Of a DNA stretch of 48,958 nucleotides, positions 8,201 to 14,887 are shown piece by piece. Below the pieces are notes generated by a model. It did not search any database. It was not told the origin of the DNA and saw only the letters and a program-made list of their open reading frames with translations. Positions within the stretch are counted from its first letter, which is position 1; each line of letters opens with the position of its first letter. The position numbers and the translations under genes were made by a program. Origin of the DNA: JBBRNH01 sp038230415 (GTDB lineage: Bacteria > Bacteroidota > Bacteroidia > Cytophagales > Spirosomataceae); assembly GCA_038230415.1 (NCBI GenBank), contig JBBRNH010000037.1, positions 1-48,958 of the forward strand, read 5' to 3'.

Positions 8201-8539
8201 TTTCTCGGCCCCAAAACGGTCGGCAAACGTTTCGATGATTGACGCATAGTCACCGACGAAATTTACAACCTCAACGGTTGGGTTCGCGACCAGATTAACG
8301 TCGAAAAAGCGGCTGCGGCCCGGCTTGGTGGCGGCATACAAACTCTGCTCCAACGCCCACAGCAACGACGATTTTCCGGTGCCGTATGCCCCCACGATGT
8401 TAAAGGCCCGGATTCCTTTCTTGAAATCGTCGGCCATCTGATGCACCACCTGCCGGGCGTTGGGCGTGGGGTGATACACCAACGTGCGGTCGGCATCGCG
8501 AATGATATTGACGGAGGGCGTGTAGAGGTTAGCGGCCAT
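5273..8539 (-). CDS. sspC: SspC-like large P-loop ATPase of the phosphorothioation operon
   Basis: A 1088-residue protein. Walker A GAYGTGKSS lies at residues 50-58, Walker B LLVLVIDEFGK at 136-146, and a sensor-like LITTVHQN at about 178-185, giving a complete N-terminal AAA-like ATPase. The remaining 800 residues are mainly helical with no motif I can name. Large ATPases of this style occur in BREX (BrxC/PglY) and in phosphorothioation clusters. Position between the DUF4007 and DndC-like genes, with overlaps of 11 bp and 4 bp, fits SspC, the ATPase of the SspBCD modification complex. PglZ, BrxL and a DNA methyltransferase, expected in BREX, are absent. The family assignment beyond P-loop ATPase rests on this context. 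Confidence 0.7.
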   Translation of the reverse strand: MAANLYTPSVNIIRDADRTLVYHPTPNARQVVHQMADDFKKGIRAFNIVGAYGTGKSSLLWALEQSLYAATKPGRSRFFDVNLVANPTVEVVNFVGDYASIIETFADRFGAEKPQSQYILSGIFNRYHDLGQNNPLLVLVIDEFGKFLEYAVQHEPEREFYFIQQLAEFASNADYSICLITTVHQNIDAYSFSLTGVQRTEWTKVKGRFREITFNEPVEQLLFLVGEHTTQTATASDKTTEAGIETALKLAQQSNAIKLDPALAPDIAARLFPLDLLSATVLTLSLQRYGQNERSLFSFLESTDHTGMGRVRLSATNPFYSVANVFDYLTFNFYSYLNSKDNRDYAAWMGIGATLEKVEGVFAEHDGPYQKLVKTVGLLSLLMPLNATLDKAFLVQYAETCLGLSDAATLIADLEQRNIIQYRVYRTRYVPNEGTDLDFQLAFIQAGNDVDQIRDVATLLQRYYQLPPVLAKKHAYTNGTPRLFEYWISERPITTVPTGETDGYINLIFNQKLTLDAVREQTATEQEAILYVYYHNTDRIREQLYDIEKTQKVIERNDEDKFALRELTKVLEHQKNLLNHLILDGLFESATATWLFRGETQSVDSPRQLNALLSEICGTVYQAAPVFRNELMNKHKIGSSIGFAKRNYLQALVGKWGEPNLGFDADRFPPEKTIYLTLLAQNGLTDFATALRPATHTDELPVYPDVPETSSFRALWVASEQFLESAKQSRRTVAELVDSLSARPFKLKQGLIEFWVPTFLFIKRDDFALFEEGNYVPDISADILELVMKAPAKYALKTFGVDGLRLNLFNGYRHLFSQSTQLRFSNQVFIETVKPLLTFYRALPEYAKHTKRLSREALAIRAAIAHAQEPEKTFFEDFPMALGYSADALQAAPDQFETYITRLQDAIRELRTAYDGLLGRFESFILTEYVGDAVAFDDYKPRLQTRFANLRNDLLSPGQKTFVQRLNSQLDDRSAWLNSMAQAVVGRPLDGLRDPDEVQLYDRFKRLMRELDNLTHLSDTTIDAEREEVFSLKIGSLVDGLREELVRMPKSKGPAVMLAEKAIRKQLGSDIVVNIAALTNVLRDLIKP

Positions 8540-9410
8540 AGTAATCGGCTAAAACAGCAATAGGGTCGGGTTTGGTCTTGAACGACAGTTCGCGGATACC
8601 GGCCTGATCGCTGAAGACAGCGGTGTTGCGTTTGTCGGTCACAAGGCGTTCGAGTTTGGTATAAAGCCCGGTGGCGTTCAGGGCAAAAATGCTGCCCACC
8701 TGATCGGGAGCCGTGAGTAAGGTAGTGAAATTGACCGACGACTCAAACTGTCCGCTCGTCAGAATGCCGTAGAGCAGCACCGCATCGGGCAGATTGCGTT
8801 TCTCGGTATTCTCGATCACGTAATACGGTTCGTCATTTCGGCGGGCGGTTGCCACCAATTCCAGGTCGGTCAACACGCCGGACAGTCCTTCGTCGCGGTC
8901 TTTGGTTTGGTTGGTGGGGCGCAAATACATCCGCACAAACACATCGAAGTCGGCTTTCACCGTCCCATCGTTCAGCGACGTTTGGCCGATTTCGGCCTGC
9001 CGTTTGGCGAAGGAAAGAAAGTTTATCCGGCTAAATTCGATTTTATCCCGGCGTAACCCATTAAAAATCAGGCTATACGTGGATGCCCACGCCGTAGTCA
9101 CGAGTTGATAATGCAGCAGCCACAGCGTGGCACTGTCTTCTAAATACGGGTCCCAGCCATCGTCGGCAAGCAGCAGATTGGTTAAGGCGGTGGGTTGGTC
9201 GGTGTTGGGGTCTGTCATGCCAAACGCTTTGAGCCAATACCGGATGGCATTGACCATATTTTTACCAACGCCGAGGTGAACAACCGCGTCTTCGTCGGTA
9301 AACGAATGGCCGTTGGTGATGAAATCATAGCCTTTTTTGAGCCAGAGATTACGGCATTGAAACGATTCATGGCCGGAGAAAGACAGTTTTTCGGGGGCGG
9401 TAGCCAGCAT
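8529..9410 (-). CDS. sspB: SspB-like DUF4007 protein, first gene of the operon
   Basis: A 293-residue protein beginning MLATAPEKLSFSGHESFQCR; the FSGHE...WLKKGYDF and DAVVHLGVGKNMVNAIRYWL segments are hallmarks of DUF4007. In Ssp systems the DUF4007 protein SspB is reported as a DNA nickase that makes the site for single-stranded phosphorothioation. Start choice: the longer reading frame would begin at TTG 9443, but that codon lies inside a perfect TAnnTTTG promoter box (9441-9448), so ATG 9410 is preferred, leaving a leader of about 24 nt. The gene overlaps the ATPase gene by 11 bp. Composition is GC-rich, like the next two genes. Confidence 0.8.
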   Translation of the reverse strand: MLATAPEKLSFSGHESFQCRNLWLKKGYDFITNGHSFTDEDAVVHLGVGKNMVNAIRYWLKAFGMTDPNTDQPTALTNLLLADDGWDPYLEDSATLWLLHYQLVTTAWASTYSLIFNGLRRDKIEFSRINFLSFAKRQAEIGQTSLNDGTVKADFDVFVRMYLRPTNQTKDRDEGLSGVLTDLELVATARRNDEPYYVIENTEKRNLPDAVLLYGILTSGQFESSVNFTTLLTAPDQVGSIFALNATGLYTKLERLVTDKRNTAVFSDQAGIRELSFKTKPDPIAVLADYYGR

Positions 9411-9433
9411 TACGGGGGTAGTCGGGAGGGTAA

Positions 9434-9470
9434 AGAGTCTCAAATTTACAGTCTTTTGCCTTGAACACCG
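9434..9470 (-). promoter_or_regulatory. Promoter of the Ssp-like defence operon
   Basis: On the minus strand TAAATTTG (plus 9441-9448) matches the Bacteroidota -7 consensus TAnnTTTG exactly. Transcription would start near 9434, about 24 nt before ATG 9410. The -33 element is weak (a TGTT about 18 bp upstream). It is the only convincing promoter seen for the five-gene operon. Confidence 0.6.
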
Positions 9471-9517
9471 GCGAAAACAGCCAACCCGGCCCGCAGAAAA
9501 CGGCTAAGTCGTGATTT

Positions 9518-9544
9518 AAGCCCCCTGTTTAGGGGGTTGGGGGT
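9518..9544. repeat. CCCCCAACCCCCT-type palindromic repeat
   Basis: The minus strand reads ACCCCCAACCCCCTAAACAG followed by GGGGGCTT, a self-complementary C-rich/G-rich element. A close relative lies at 48864-48895 inside a coding region. It belongs to a small dispersed repeat family and sits upstream of the defence-operon promoter. Confidence 0.7.
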
Positions 9545-9567
9545 ATGCTCTAACAGTGCCATAACAA

Positions 9568-9594
9568 AGAAAGCCCGCTGCGGGCGGGCTTTCT
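9568..9594 (-). terminator. Terminator of dps
   Basis: Perfect 11-bp inverted repeat (AGAAAGCCCGC / GCGGGCTTTCT) with a 5-nt loop, 24 bp past the dps stop codon, followed on the minus strand by a T-rich tail (TTTGTT). Confidence 0.8.
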
Positions 9595-9617
9595 CAATCC
9601 TAATCTAAGCAAGTTAT

Positions 9618-10202
9618 TTACTCGGCCTTGGTCAGGGGCGTATCAACTACGTGTTCATACACAAACCAGGCCTGCAACTCATTCGTCCGTATCACCTGAC
9701 TCACCAGCACATCGTTGGTGCCATCGTCACCGGCATCGGCGGCTTTTGTGGCGGCTTCGCGTACTTCGGCCAGCAGCAAATCGTGCGCATCGAGCAGCCG
9801 CGAAATCTGCACGGGTACTTCCTCGCGGTCACGCGGGGGGCGCGGAATGGTGGTCATCTCGGCTACGTCGGCGGCCATTGCCACGCTTAGGCCACCCAGC
9901 AACTGAATCCGTTCGGCAATGGTGTCCACTAATTCGGCCTGCTCTTCATAATGCTTGTCGAAGAGCAGGTGAAGCTGGTAAAATGTGGGGCCAGACAACT
10001 GCCAGTGGTGTTTTTTGTACATATCGCGCAGGGTCATCGTATCGGCCAGAATCTGGTTCAGCGACTCCGTGCTGGCTTTGCGGGTTGCTTCATCGAGCGC
10101 AATCGGCACGTTTTTGAGAACCGTACCGAATGATTGCAGAATTTTACCTTCCTGATGCAGCCGGGGTTCGGCCAGTCGAGTGCTTTGTTTGGGCGTTGCC
10201 AT
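9618..10202 (-). CDS. dps: Dps-like DNA-binding ferritin
   Basis: A 194-residue Dps/ferritin-like protein. The HHWQLSGPTFYQLHLLFDKH and EEQAELVDTIAERI segments carry the His, Asp and Glu ligands of the inter-subunit ferroxidase centre. The short Lys/Arg-containing N-terminal tail (MATPKQSTRL) may contact DNA. Dps dodecamers oxidise and store iron with H2O2 and protect DNA under oxidative stress. The gene is monocistronic, with its own terminator. No clear regulatory site was identified upstream. Confidence 0.92.
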   Translation of the reverse strand: MATPKQSTRLAEPRLHQEGKILQSFGTVLKNVPIALDEATRKASTESLNQILADTMTLRDMYKKHHWQLSGPTFYQLHLLFDKHYEEQAELVDTIAERIQLLGGLSVAMAADVAEMTTIPRPPRDREEVPVQISRLLDAHDLLLAEVREAATKAADAGDDGTNDVLVSQVIRTNELQAWFVYEHVVDTPLTKAE

Positions 10203-10239
10203 CGTGTTGATTTAATAGACGTTTGGTCAGTTTATCGTT

Positions 10240-10297
10240 CACCGCAGCCGGGCATCACCCCTCTTCTCTGGTTGATCTGTGCTGCATGGCTGCGGTG
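10240..10297. repeat. 10-bp inverted repeat between dps and the cytochrome gene
   Basis: CACCGCAGCC (10240-10249) and GGCTGCGGTG (10288-10297) are perfectly complementary with a 38-nt loop. It lies in the 221-bp gap upstream of dps and downstream of the cytochrome gene, so it could be a weak terminator for the sulfite-dehydrogenase pair. No T-run follows. Confidence 0.45.
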
Positions 10298-10423
10298 CGT
10301 GAATCATAAACTGCCGGCATCAACAGGTTGACCGGAAACATTAGGCTACGGCCCGGCAAGCGGCATACAAGGCAGGTTCACCAGCACACGGCCACTCGTA
10401 ACCAAGCTAAACGTCACAAAACT

Positions 10424-10951
10424 TCACCGCTCTGCGTTCCGATACCACCCCGGCGCGGCCAACGGCAACCGCCGACCGTCGAACGGCGTGGCAACGGGGC
10501 CGTAGTAGGTGGTGAGGTACGTCAGAATAGCCGGTTCGGTCTCGCCCAGGTCCCAGAGTTTCTGCGTCTTTTGCATCCACCGAATGCGCTCCGTCCACTT
10601 TTCGCGGTCGAAATGGCTTTGCAGAATCAGCTTGCTCGAATGACAGGCCGTGCATTGCCCTTTTACTAAGAGCAGGTTTTTGTCTAACGCCAGTCCTGTT
10701 TCGGGGTCGGTTGCCACCGTTGCCAAAGCCAACCCGCCCGGCGCGGCAGCTTCGGTAACGGTAACGGGTTTGTGGGCCGGGGCCAGCGGTTTGCGCCTGA
10801 CGGGTGGCCCGGCAACGGCAGATTTGGGGTTGGTTGCGCGGGCTGCAACGGGCTTGCGGGCGGGAGCGGGCTGTTGCGCCACCCACGCGCATAGCACCCA
10901 GATACACAGGCTCGTGGCAAGCCAAAGACGGGGTTTGGGGGTTGGTTTCAT
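10424..10951 (-). CDS. Monohaem cytochrome c, probable electron-acceptor subunit of the sulfite dehydrogenase
   Basis: A 175-residue exported protein. It has an N-terminal hydrophobic signal segment (about residues 9-25), an Ala/Pro/Lys-rich linker to about residue 70, then one haem-binding motif CTACH (100-104) and a downstream WMQKTQ segment that could supply the Met ligand. ATG 10951 is preferred to the in-frame TTG at 10978 because the signal peptide then starts the protein. It lies 27 bp after the molybdoenzyme gene on the same strand. SorA-type sulfite dehydrogenases commonly pair with a small cytochrome c (SorB), so it probably accepts electrons from sulfite oxidation in the periplasm. 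The substrate has not been proven. Confidence 0.8.
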   Translation of the reverse strand: MKPTPKPRLWLATSLCIWVLCAWVAQQPAPARKPVAARATNPKSAVAGPPVRRKPLAPAHKPVTVTEAAAPGGLALATVATDPETGLALDKNLLLVKGQCTACHSSKLILQSHFDREKWTERIRWMQKTQKLWDLGETEPAILTYLTTYYGPVATPFDGRRLPLAAPGWYRNAER

Positions 10952-10978
10952 ACAGAAAAGTTTGACGTTCGATTTCAA

Positions 10979-12229
10979 TCACACCCCCTTAACCGCAATA
11001 CGGTGGCAGGCATTGTTACAATAGCCTTCGGGGTTCCACTGCGGCATCACCATCGGCTGCGAAACGCCCGCATCGTCGGTGGCCCGCGCCCAGATTTCGT
11101 AATAGCCCTGGGTGGGCAGTGTCACGTTGGCGGTCCAGTGTTGCCACGCCAGCCGGTTTTTGGCCGGGGCCAGGTCGGCGGGTTGCCAGGTTGCCCCAAA
11201 ATCAATCGAAACCGACACCGCTTTTACCGAACGGTCACCCGCCCAGGCGTGGCCGCGCAGGGCAAGTGGCTTGCCCGTTTCCAGTTCCAGACCCGTCCGG
11301 GGCGAGGTAATCACCGATTTTACGGGCATAGACTCAATGATTTTAAACTCACTCGCGGGCGGGTCAACGCCGGGAACAACGGGGTGAATCGGCAGTCGGT
11401 AGCTTTTGCCCGTCATCTTGGCTCCGTCATGCACTTTATTCCGAACGGCAATCGTGTGGAGCCACTTGCCCGACACCGAGGCCGGCCATCCGCCAATCAC
11501 CAACCGCAGCGGGTAGCCATGCACGAGCGGAATATCCTGCCCGTTCATGGCCCAGGCCAGCAGTGTTTCATCTTCGAGAGCCTTCGCCATCGGCACCCCC
11601 CGCGAGATAACGGGTTGGTTAGGGTCCTGACTCAAGTGAAGGTCTTTACCGTAATAGCCGATATACACCACCGAATCGGTCAGGCCCACGTCGGCCAGCA
11701 GGTCTTTGAGCCGGATGCCCGTCCATTCGGCGCAGCTAACTCCGCCTTCCGTCCATTGGTTGCCGCTTGTTTTCGGAAAAAAACCGGCCCGCCCATTGCC
11801 GCCACATTCCAACACCAACTGATAGGTATAGGGGGTAAACTTCGTTTTGAGATCGTTCAGGGTATAGGTTTTGGGTGCCTTCACCGATTCACCGTTGACG
11901 GTCAGCGTCCAGTTTGCTGCGTCGGGCTGTTCGGGAATCAGGCCGTTGTTGCGGATAAACATTTTGTCGGCGGGCGTAACGGCATCATCGAGCAGGTAGG
12001 CCGGGGTTTCCACATTCCAGGGTTTGTCGTTGAGGATAACGAGGTTTTTATTTTTGGCCGCCATCGGGTCGGTCGGGCTGCCGGGGTAGTCAAACGCCAG
12101 CGGCAGGTAGTGCGGGGGCAGCCGGTCGGCAAACACGATGTTGGTGCCGAGCAGTGCGGTCAGCGTTGTGAGCGAACCGGCTTTGAGAAAGCCGCGCCGG
12201 TTGAAAAGGGGAGACGATTGATTTTCCAT
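10979..12229 (-). CDS. Sulfite oxidase-family molybdopterin enzyme (SorA-like), Tat-exported
   Basis: A 416-residue protein starting MENQSSPLFNRRGFLK, a twin-arginine (NRRGFLK) Tat signal followed by a hydrophobic stretch. The oxidoreductase molybdopterin domain follows, with the conserved LECGGNGR motif containing the cysteine expected to ligate molybdenum, and then a C-terminal Mo-co dimerisation domain (about residues 300-410). The family oxidises sulfite to sulfate, or a related substrate, in the periplasm. ATG 12229 was chosen because it places the Tat motif at residues 10-16; upstream in-frame codons have no export logic. It forms an operon with the cytochrome c gene. It lies next to the attachment site of the 6.8-kb element and is transcribed away from it. 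Confidence 0.85.
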   Translation of the reverse strand: MENQSSPLFNRRGFLKAGSLTTLTALLGTNIVFADRLPPHYLPLAFDYPGSPTDPMAAKNKNLVILNDKPWNVETPAYLLDDAVTPADKMFIRNNGLIPEQPDAANWTLTVNGESVKAPKTYTLNDLKTKFTPYTYQLVLECGGNGRAGFFPKTSGNQWTEGGVSCAEWTGIRLKDLLADVGLTDSVVYIGYYGKDLHLSQDPNQPVISRGVPMAKALEDETLLAWAMNGQDIPLVHGYPLRLVIGGWPASVSGKWLHTIAVRNKVHDGAKMTGKSYRLPIHPVVPGVDPPASEFKIIESMPVKSVITSPRTGLELETGKPLALRGHAWAGDRSVKAVSVSIDFGATWQPADLAPAKNRLAWQHWTANVTLPTQGYYEIWARATDDAGVSQPMVMPQWNPEGYCNNACHRIAVKGV

Positions 12230-12318
12230 AGAATACGAAACTACTGAAACTGCGCCTGGTTTGCTACCGCCGTTGCGCCGTTGTGATCTTTTTTGACGGA
12301 GCATTGCCTCAGCAATGC

Positions 12319-12355
12319 ATAAAAAAACGCCGAAACCAGTGGTGGTTTCGGCGTT
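12319..12355 (-). terminator. Displaced original terminator of tRNA-Thr
   Basis: Perfect 13-bp stem (AACGCCGAAACCA / TGGTTTCGGCGTT, loop GTGG), with a run of seven Ts on the minus strand. It directly abuts the tRNA 3' fragment (12359-12404). In the uninterrupted chromosome it would have followed the tRNA-Thr gene now 6.8 kb away. Confidence 0.85.
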
Positions 12356-12358
12356 GGT

Positions 12359-12404
12359 GAGCCTCCTATAGGACTTGAACCTACGACCCCTTCATTACGA
12401 ATGA
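12359..12404. repeat. Attachment-site repeat, left (tRNA-Thr 3' fragment)
   Basis: These 46 bases are identical to 19136-19181, the 3' part of the tRNA-Thr gene from the anticodon loop through the acceptor stem. Left of the repeat is chromosome with the old terminator; right of it is the integrase region. This is the classic footprint of tyrosine-recombinase integration into a tRNA 3' end. Confidence 0.95.
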
Positions 12405-12512
12405 TGGGATAGCCCCTTTTTACTGCTTATTGCTGTTTATCGTATTTTTACTAAATCCACTGTTTTACAGTGAGTTAGCTGTAATTTTATGTCACTCTTA
12501 TAAAACCTTTTA

Positions 12513-12542
12513 TTGCTGTTGTGTGTTGAGTCTCTATATTTG
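12513..12542 (+). promoter_or_regulatory. Integrase promoter
   Basis: TTG (12513-12515), a 19-bp spacer and TATATTTG (12535-12542) match the Bacteroidota -33/-7 consensus. The start point would fall near 12549, inside the repeated TTGTATTGCAA boxes, so whatever binds those boxes would also control int transcription. Confidence 0.65.
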
Positions 12543-12583
12543 TATTGCAAGTTGTATTGCAACTAACGGCCAACTTGCAATAC
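12539..12583. repeat. Left arm-type binding sites (TTGTATTGCAA boxes)
   Basis: Two direct copies of TTGTATTGCAA occupy 12540-12562 and one inverted copy (CTTGCAATAC) lies at 12574-12583. The 25-bp unit 12539-12563 recurs exactly at 19064-19088 near the other end. Position just inside both attachment sites suggests integrase or excisionase arm sites. Confidence 0.7.
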
Positions 12584-12586
12584 ACG

Positions 12587-13993
12587 ATGAGCAAAGCAAC
12601 GGTTAATCTATTCTTTGACAAACGGGCAAGTAAGGACGGGCAAGGCGTAGTCAAATTGCTTGTTTGTCTTGACCGTAAGCAACGGCTCTACACCACCGGG
12701 CGTAAAGTCACACTGGCAGAATGGGAGTTTTTGCAGAACAGCAAAAGCAAGTTGGATAACCGGATAAAAGATGCCGATAAAATCCGGCTCTGGCATGAAA
12801 TGTACGGCGATACCTTCACCGACGAATCCGGCAACCGGCAAACCAGCTACCTGAAACGGGCGCAAGCGGTTATCAACCAATTAAGCGACGGGTTTACCTT
12901 CGATGCCTTTGCCGAAGCCCTCACCAGCTATGGTAAGGAAAAAGAGAAGCCCGCCGAGCAAACCGACCTTATAGCCGCGCTACTGGCAAAGGCCGCAGCC
13001 CTGAACACGGCCAACCGGATTGGACACGCCGACCAGTTTGAGTATGCCGCCAAATCACTACGGCGGTTCGTGGATTCGTTCACCGATGCCGAACGGAAAG
13101 AGTTTCTACATATTCCCATTCCCCGCAGTAGTAAGCAAGTGCGGCCCGTTGCCGTGTTGAGGTTTGACCACCTCACAGCCGATTTTCTGACCACCTACGA
13201 ACAATGGATGCAACACTACGGCAAAACGTCACAGACGAAGCTAAAGCCCTCAACAGGGGCAAGTCTGACCACCGTAGGCTTTTATCTAACCCGCGTTCGG
13301 GTAGTGGTCAATGATGCCATCGAAGCCGGATTAATGAACCGTGACGCTTACCCATTCAGCAAGAGCCGGTATGTGATACCAGCCGGAACTAATACCAAGA
13401 AAGCACTGCCAAAGGCCAACATTGAGCAGATAAAAGCCTACCAGCCTATGCCCGGCACAATGGAACAGCGTAGCCATGATCTGTGGCTGTTCTCCTATTT
13501 CTGCAACGGAGCCAACCTAACGGATATTTGCCATTTGACGTGGGGGAACGTTGATCTGAAAGAGAACCGAATCAGTTTCATCCGGCAGAAAACAGCCCGC
13601 AGCAAGAAGCAAAATCAAACGGCTATCGTGGCACACTTACGGCCCGAAACCCTTGCCATCATTACCCGGTGGGGCGGCACCGACAAACGGGCCAACGCCT
13701 ACGTTTTTCCGTTCCTGACTGCCGATATGAGCGGCCAGCAAATGAAACAGGCCGTTCACCAAACGGTCAAAATGACAAATAAATGGATGGGTAAGATTGC
13801 CGAAGAATTAGGTATTGATGCCGACGTAAACACCTATTCGGCCCGGCACAGTTTCGCTACCAGTCTGCTAAAAAGTAACGCGCCGTTGGCGTTCATTTCC
13901 AAGTCACTTGGTCACACCAACATCAAAACGACGGAAAGTTATTTAGGCTCGTTTGACGATGCCGAAGCGAAACAGTTTTTAGCGGCATTGTAA
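12587..13993 (+). CDS. int: Tyrosine-recombinase integrase of the element
   Basis: A 468-residue protein of the Bacteroidota phage-integrase type: an N-terminal arm-binding domain (MSKATVNLFFDKRASKDG, about 1-90), a SAM-like core-binding domain (about 100-240) and a C-terminal catalytic domain. Catalytic-domain signs are FCNGANLTDICHLTW, ARHSFATSLL (Arg-His box) and LGHTNIKTTESYL (His box and the nucleophilic Tyr). The Arg-I position reads NGAN, as in many members of this family. ATG 12587 is preferred to the TTG at 12545, which lies inside the arm-site repeats. It recombines the 46-bp tRNA-Thr attachment sites and is transcribed inward from the left end. Confidence 0.93.
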   Translation: MSKATVNLFFDKRASKDGQGVVKLLVCLDRKQRLYTTGRKVTLAEWEFLQNSKSKLDNRIKDADKIRLWHEMYGDTFTDESGNRQTSYLKRAQAVINQLSDGFTFDAFAEALTSYGKEKEKPAEQTDLIAALLAKAAALNTANRIGHADQFEYAAKSLRRFVDSFTDAERKEFLHIPIPRSSKQVRPVAVLRFDHLTADFLTTYEQWMQHYGKTSQTKLKPSTGASLTTVGFYLTRVRVVVNDAIEAGLMNRDAYPFSKSRYVIPAGTNTKKALPKANIEQIKAYQPMPGTMEQRSHDLWLFSYFCNGANLTDICHLTWGNVDLKENRISFIRQKTARSKKQNQTAIVAHLRPETLAIITRWGGTDKRANAYVFPFLTADMSGQQMKQAVHQTVKMTNKWMGKIAEELGIDADVNTYSARHSFATSLLKSNAPLAFISKSLGHTNIKTTESYLGSFDDAEAKQFLAAL

Positions 13994-14401
13994 GAATGGC
14001 AATGATAGTGCCTGATTGTTGATAGATTCATAAAGCCTATCCTTACATGATTGTAGGAGTAGGCTTTATAGTTAAGATAATTAGATATGCAGGATTGGAA
14101 AAACGTATAGGGGTAATGTTATAAATCTGTGCAAATTCGTGTAATCTGTGTAAGTATTTGTAAATATACTATATAGTAATTATCTTGTCTTTATGGTCTC
14201 GTTATTTGTGGTCGAAACAATCACAATCGACCGCAATAAGAAAGGCAAAGGCAATCGCACGTATAAGGGGGAGCGTTCAAATTTATGGTCAAAAATGCTC
14301 ATTTACCGCCATTTACCGCCATCTACCGCCAATGTTATAGCGATTTGCATCTTATCGTTTTTATGCCTTTTTATTTGTGGTCGAAATAAACGTAGATAAT
14401 T
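13994..14401. promoter_or_regulatory. 408-bp regulatory gap between int and the excisionase-like gene
   Basis: No convincing gene. It holds a duplicated box TTATTTGTGGTCGAAA (14202-14217 and 14371-14386, with similar flanks) and between them three tandem decamers, ATTTACCGCC twice and ATCTACCGCC once (14301-14330). The second copy of the box ends 16 bp before the HTH gene. These look like operators for the element's early operon, or origin iterons. The GTGGTCGAAA core also resembles GTTCGACCAAA at 14405-14415 in inverse orientation. Confidence 0.55.
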
Positions 14402-14677
14402 ATGACGTTCGACCAAATGCCAGAAGCTGTAAATCGGCTTCAGATGGAGGTAGCCGAAATCAAACGGCTACTCCTTAACAATCAGGCCCCGGCCACCAGC
14501 CCCGCCGACGAACCCGCGCTCGACATCAACCAAGCCGCCGAGGTGTTGGGTATCGCCAAACAGACGGTTTACCAGAACGTTAGTAAAATCCCTCACAAAA
14601 AAAAGCACGGTCGTTTGTATTTCTTTCGGTCTGAATTGTTGACTTACCTCAACACGGGAAACCAGCAAACGATATGA
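14402..14677 (+). CDS. Excisionase-like helix-turn-helix DNA-binding protein
   Basis: A 91-residue protein. An N-terminal coiled segment (residues about 8-30) precedes a MerR-type/HTH_17 domain: LDINQAAEVLGIAKQTVYQNVSK (about 42-64), then KKHGRLYFFRSELLTYL, the standard winged-helix arrangement of Bacteroidota excisionases. It probably bends DNA at the attachment sites and/or regulates the replication operon. Its stop codon overlaps the ATG of the next small gene by 4 bp (ATGA), so it begins a coupled operon. Confidence 0.85.
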   Translation: MTFDQMPEAVNRLQMEVAEIKRLLLNNQAPATSPADEPALDINQAAEVLGIAKQTVYQNVSKIPHKKKHGRLYFFRSELLTYLNTGNQQTI

Positions 14678-14832
14678 ACCAGCCCGACGCAATTCTAACG
14701 CTCTTTGAGGTTGGCCGCGCTCTGCTTTCGCCCACCGACTTTACCGCGTTTTGGGCGTGGTTCATAACCCAATGCCCGCCCGCCGATGAAGCCGACTTGT
14801 TGCCATTCGGCCCGACCCCTCCCCAAATCTGA
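14674..14832 (+). CDS. Small hypothetical protein (52 aa) coupled to the HTH gene
   Basis: A 52-residue frame (MNQPDAILTLFEVGRALLSP...) starting inside the stop of the excisionase-like gene (ATGA overlap). The sequence is rich in hydrophobic, Pro and acidic residues (FTAFWAWFITQCPPADEADLL) without recognisable motif. Coding status is inferred from the overlap and its codon use, which matches its neighbours. An imperfect hairpin (AGCCCG...CGGGCT, 14843-14870) follows but lacks a T-run, so it may be an attenuator rather than a terminator. Confidence 0.55.
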   Translation: MNQPDAILTLFEVGRALLSPTDFTAFWAWFITQCPPADEADLLPFGPTPPQI

Positions 14833-14887
14833 CCACACAAAAAGCCCGGTCGGTGCTAACGACGCGGGCTAAAAACTCTCTGTAATA

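Noticed and set aside
2254..9410. BREX system
   Set aside because: The large ATPase and PAPS-reductase-like protein could suggest BREX type 4, but no PglZ, BrxL or methyltransferase gene is present and DUF4007 fits SspB.
9411..9443. TTG start for the DUF4007 gene at 9443
   Set aside because: The codon falls in a perfect TAAATTTG promoter box; ATG 9410 leaves a normal leader.
10134..10331. 65-codon plus-strand ORF over the dps start
   Set aside because: Antisense shadow of the dps 5' end and the palindrome upstream; no coding character.
12359..12404. Second tRNA-Thr gene
   Set aside because: Only the 3' portion is present; the D-arm and 5' acceptor strand are missing. It is the displaced fragment at the attachment site.
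12545..12586. TTG start extending the integrase by 14 codons
   Set aside because: The extra codons are exactly the repeated TTGTATTGCAA boxes, which recur non-coding at the other end of the element.
14193..14399. 68-codon ORF in the gap between int and the HTH gene
   Set aside because: It runs across the duplicated TTATTTGTGGTCGAAA boxes and the decamer repeats, its composition is not codon-like, and its translation has no protein character; treated as regulatory DNA.
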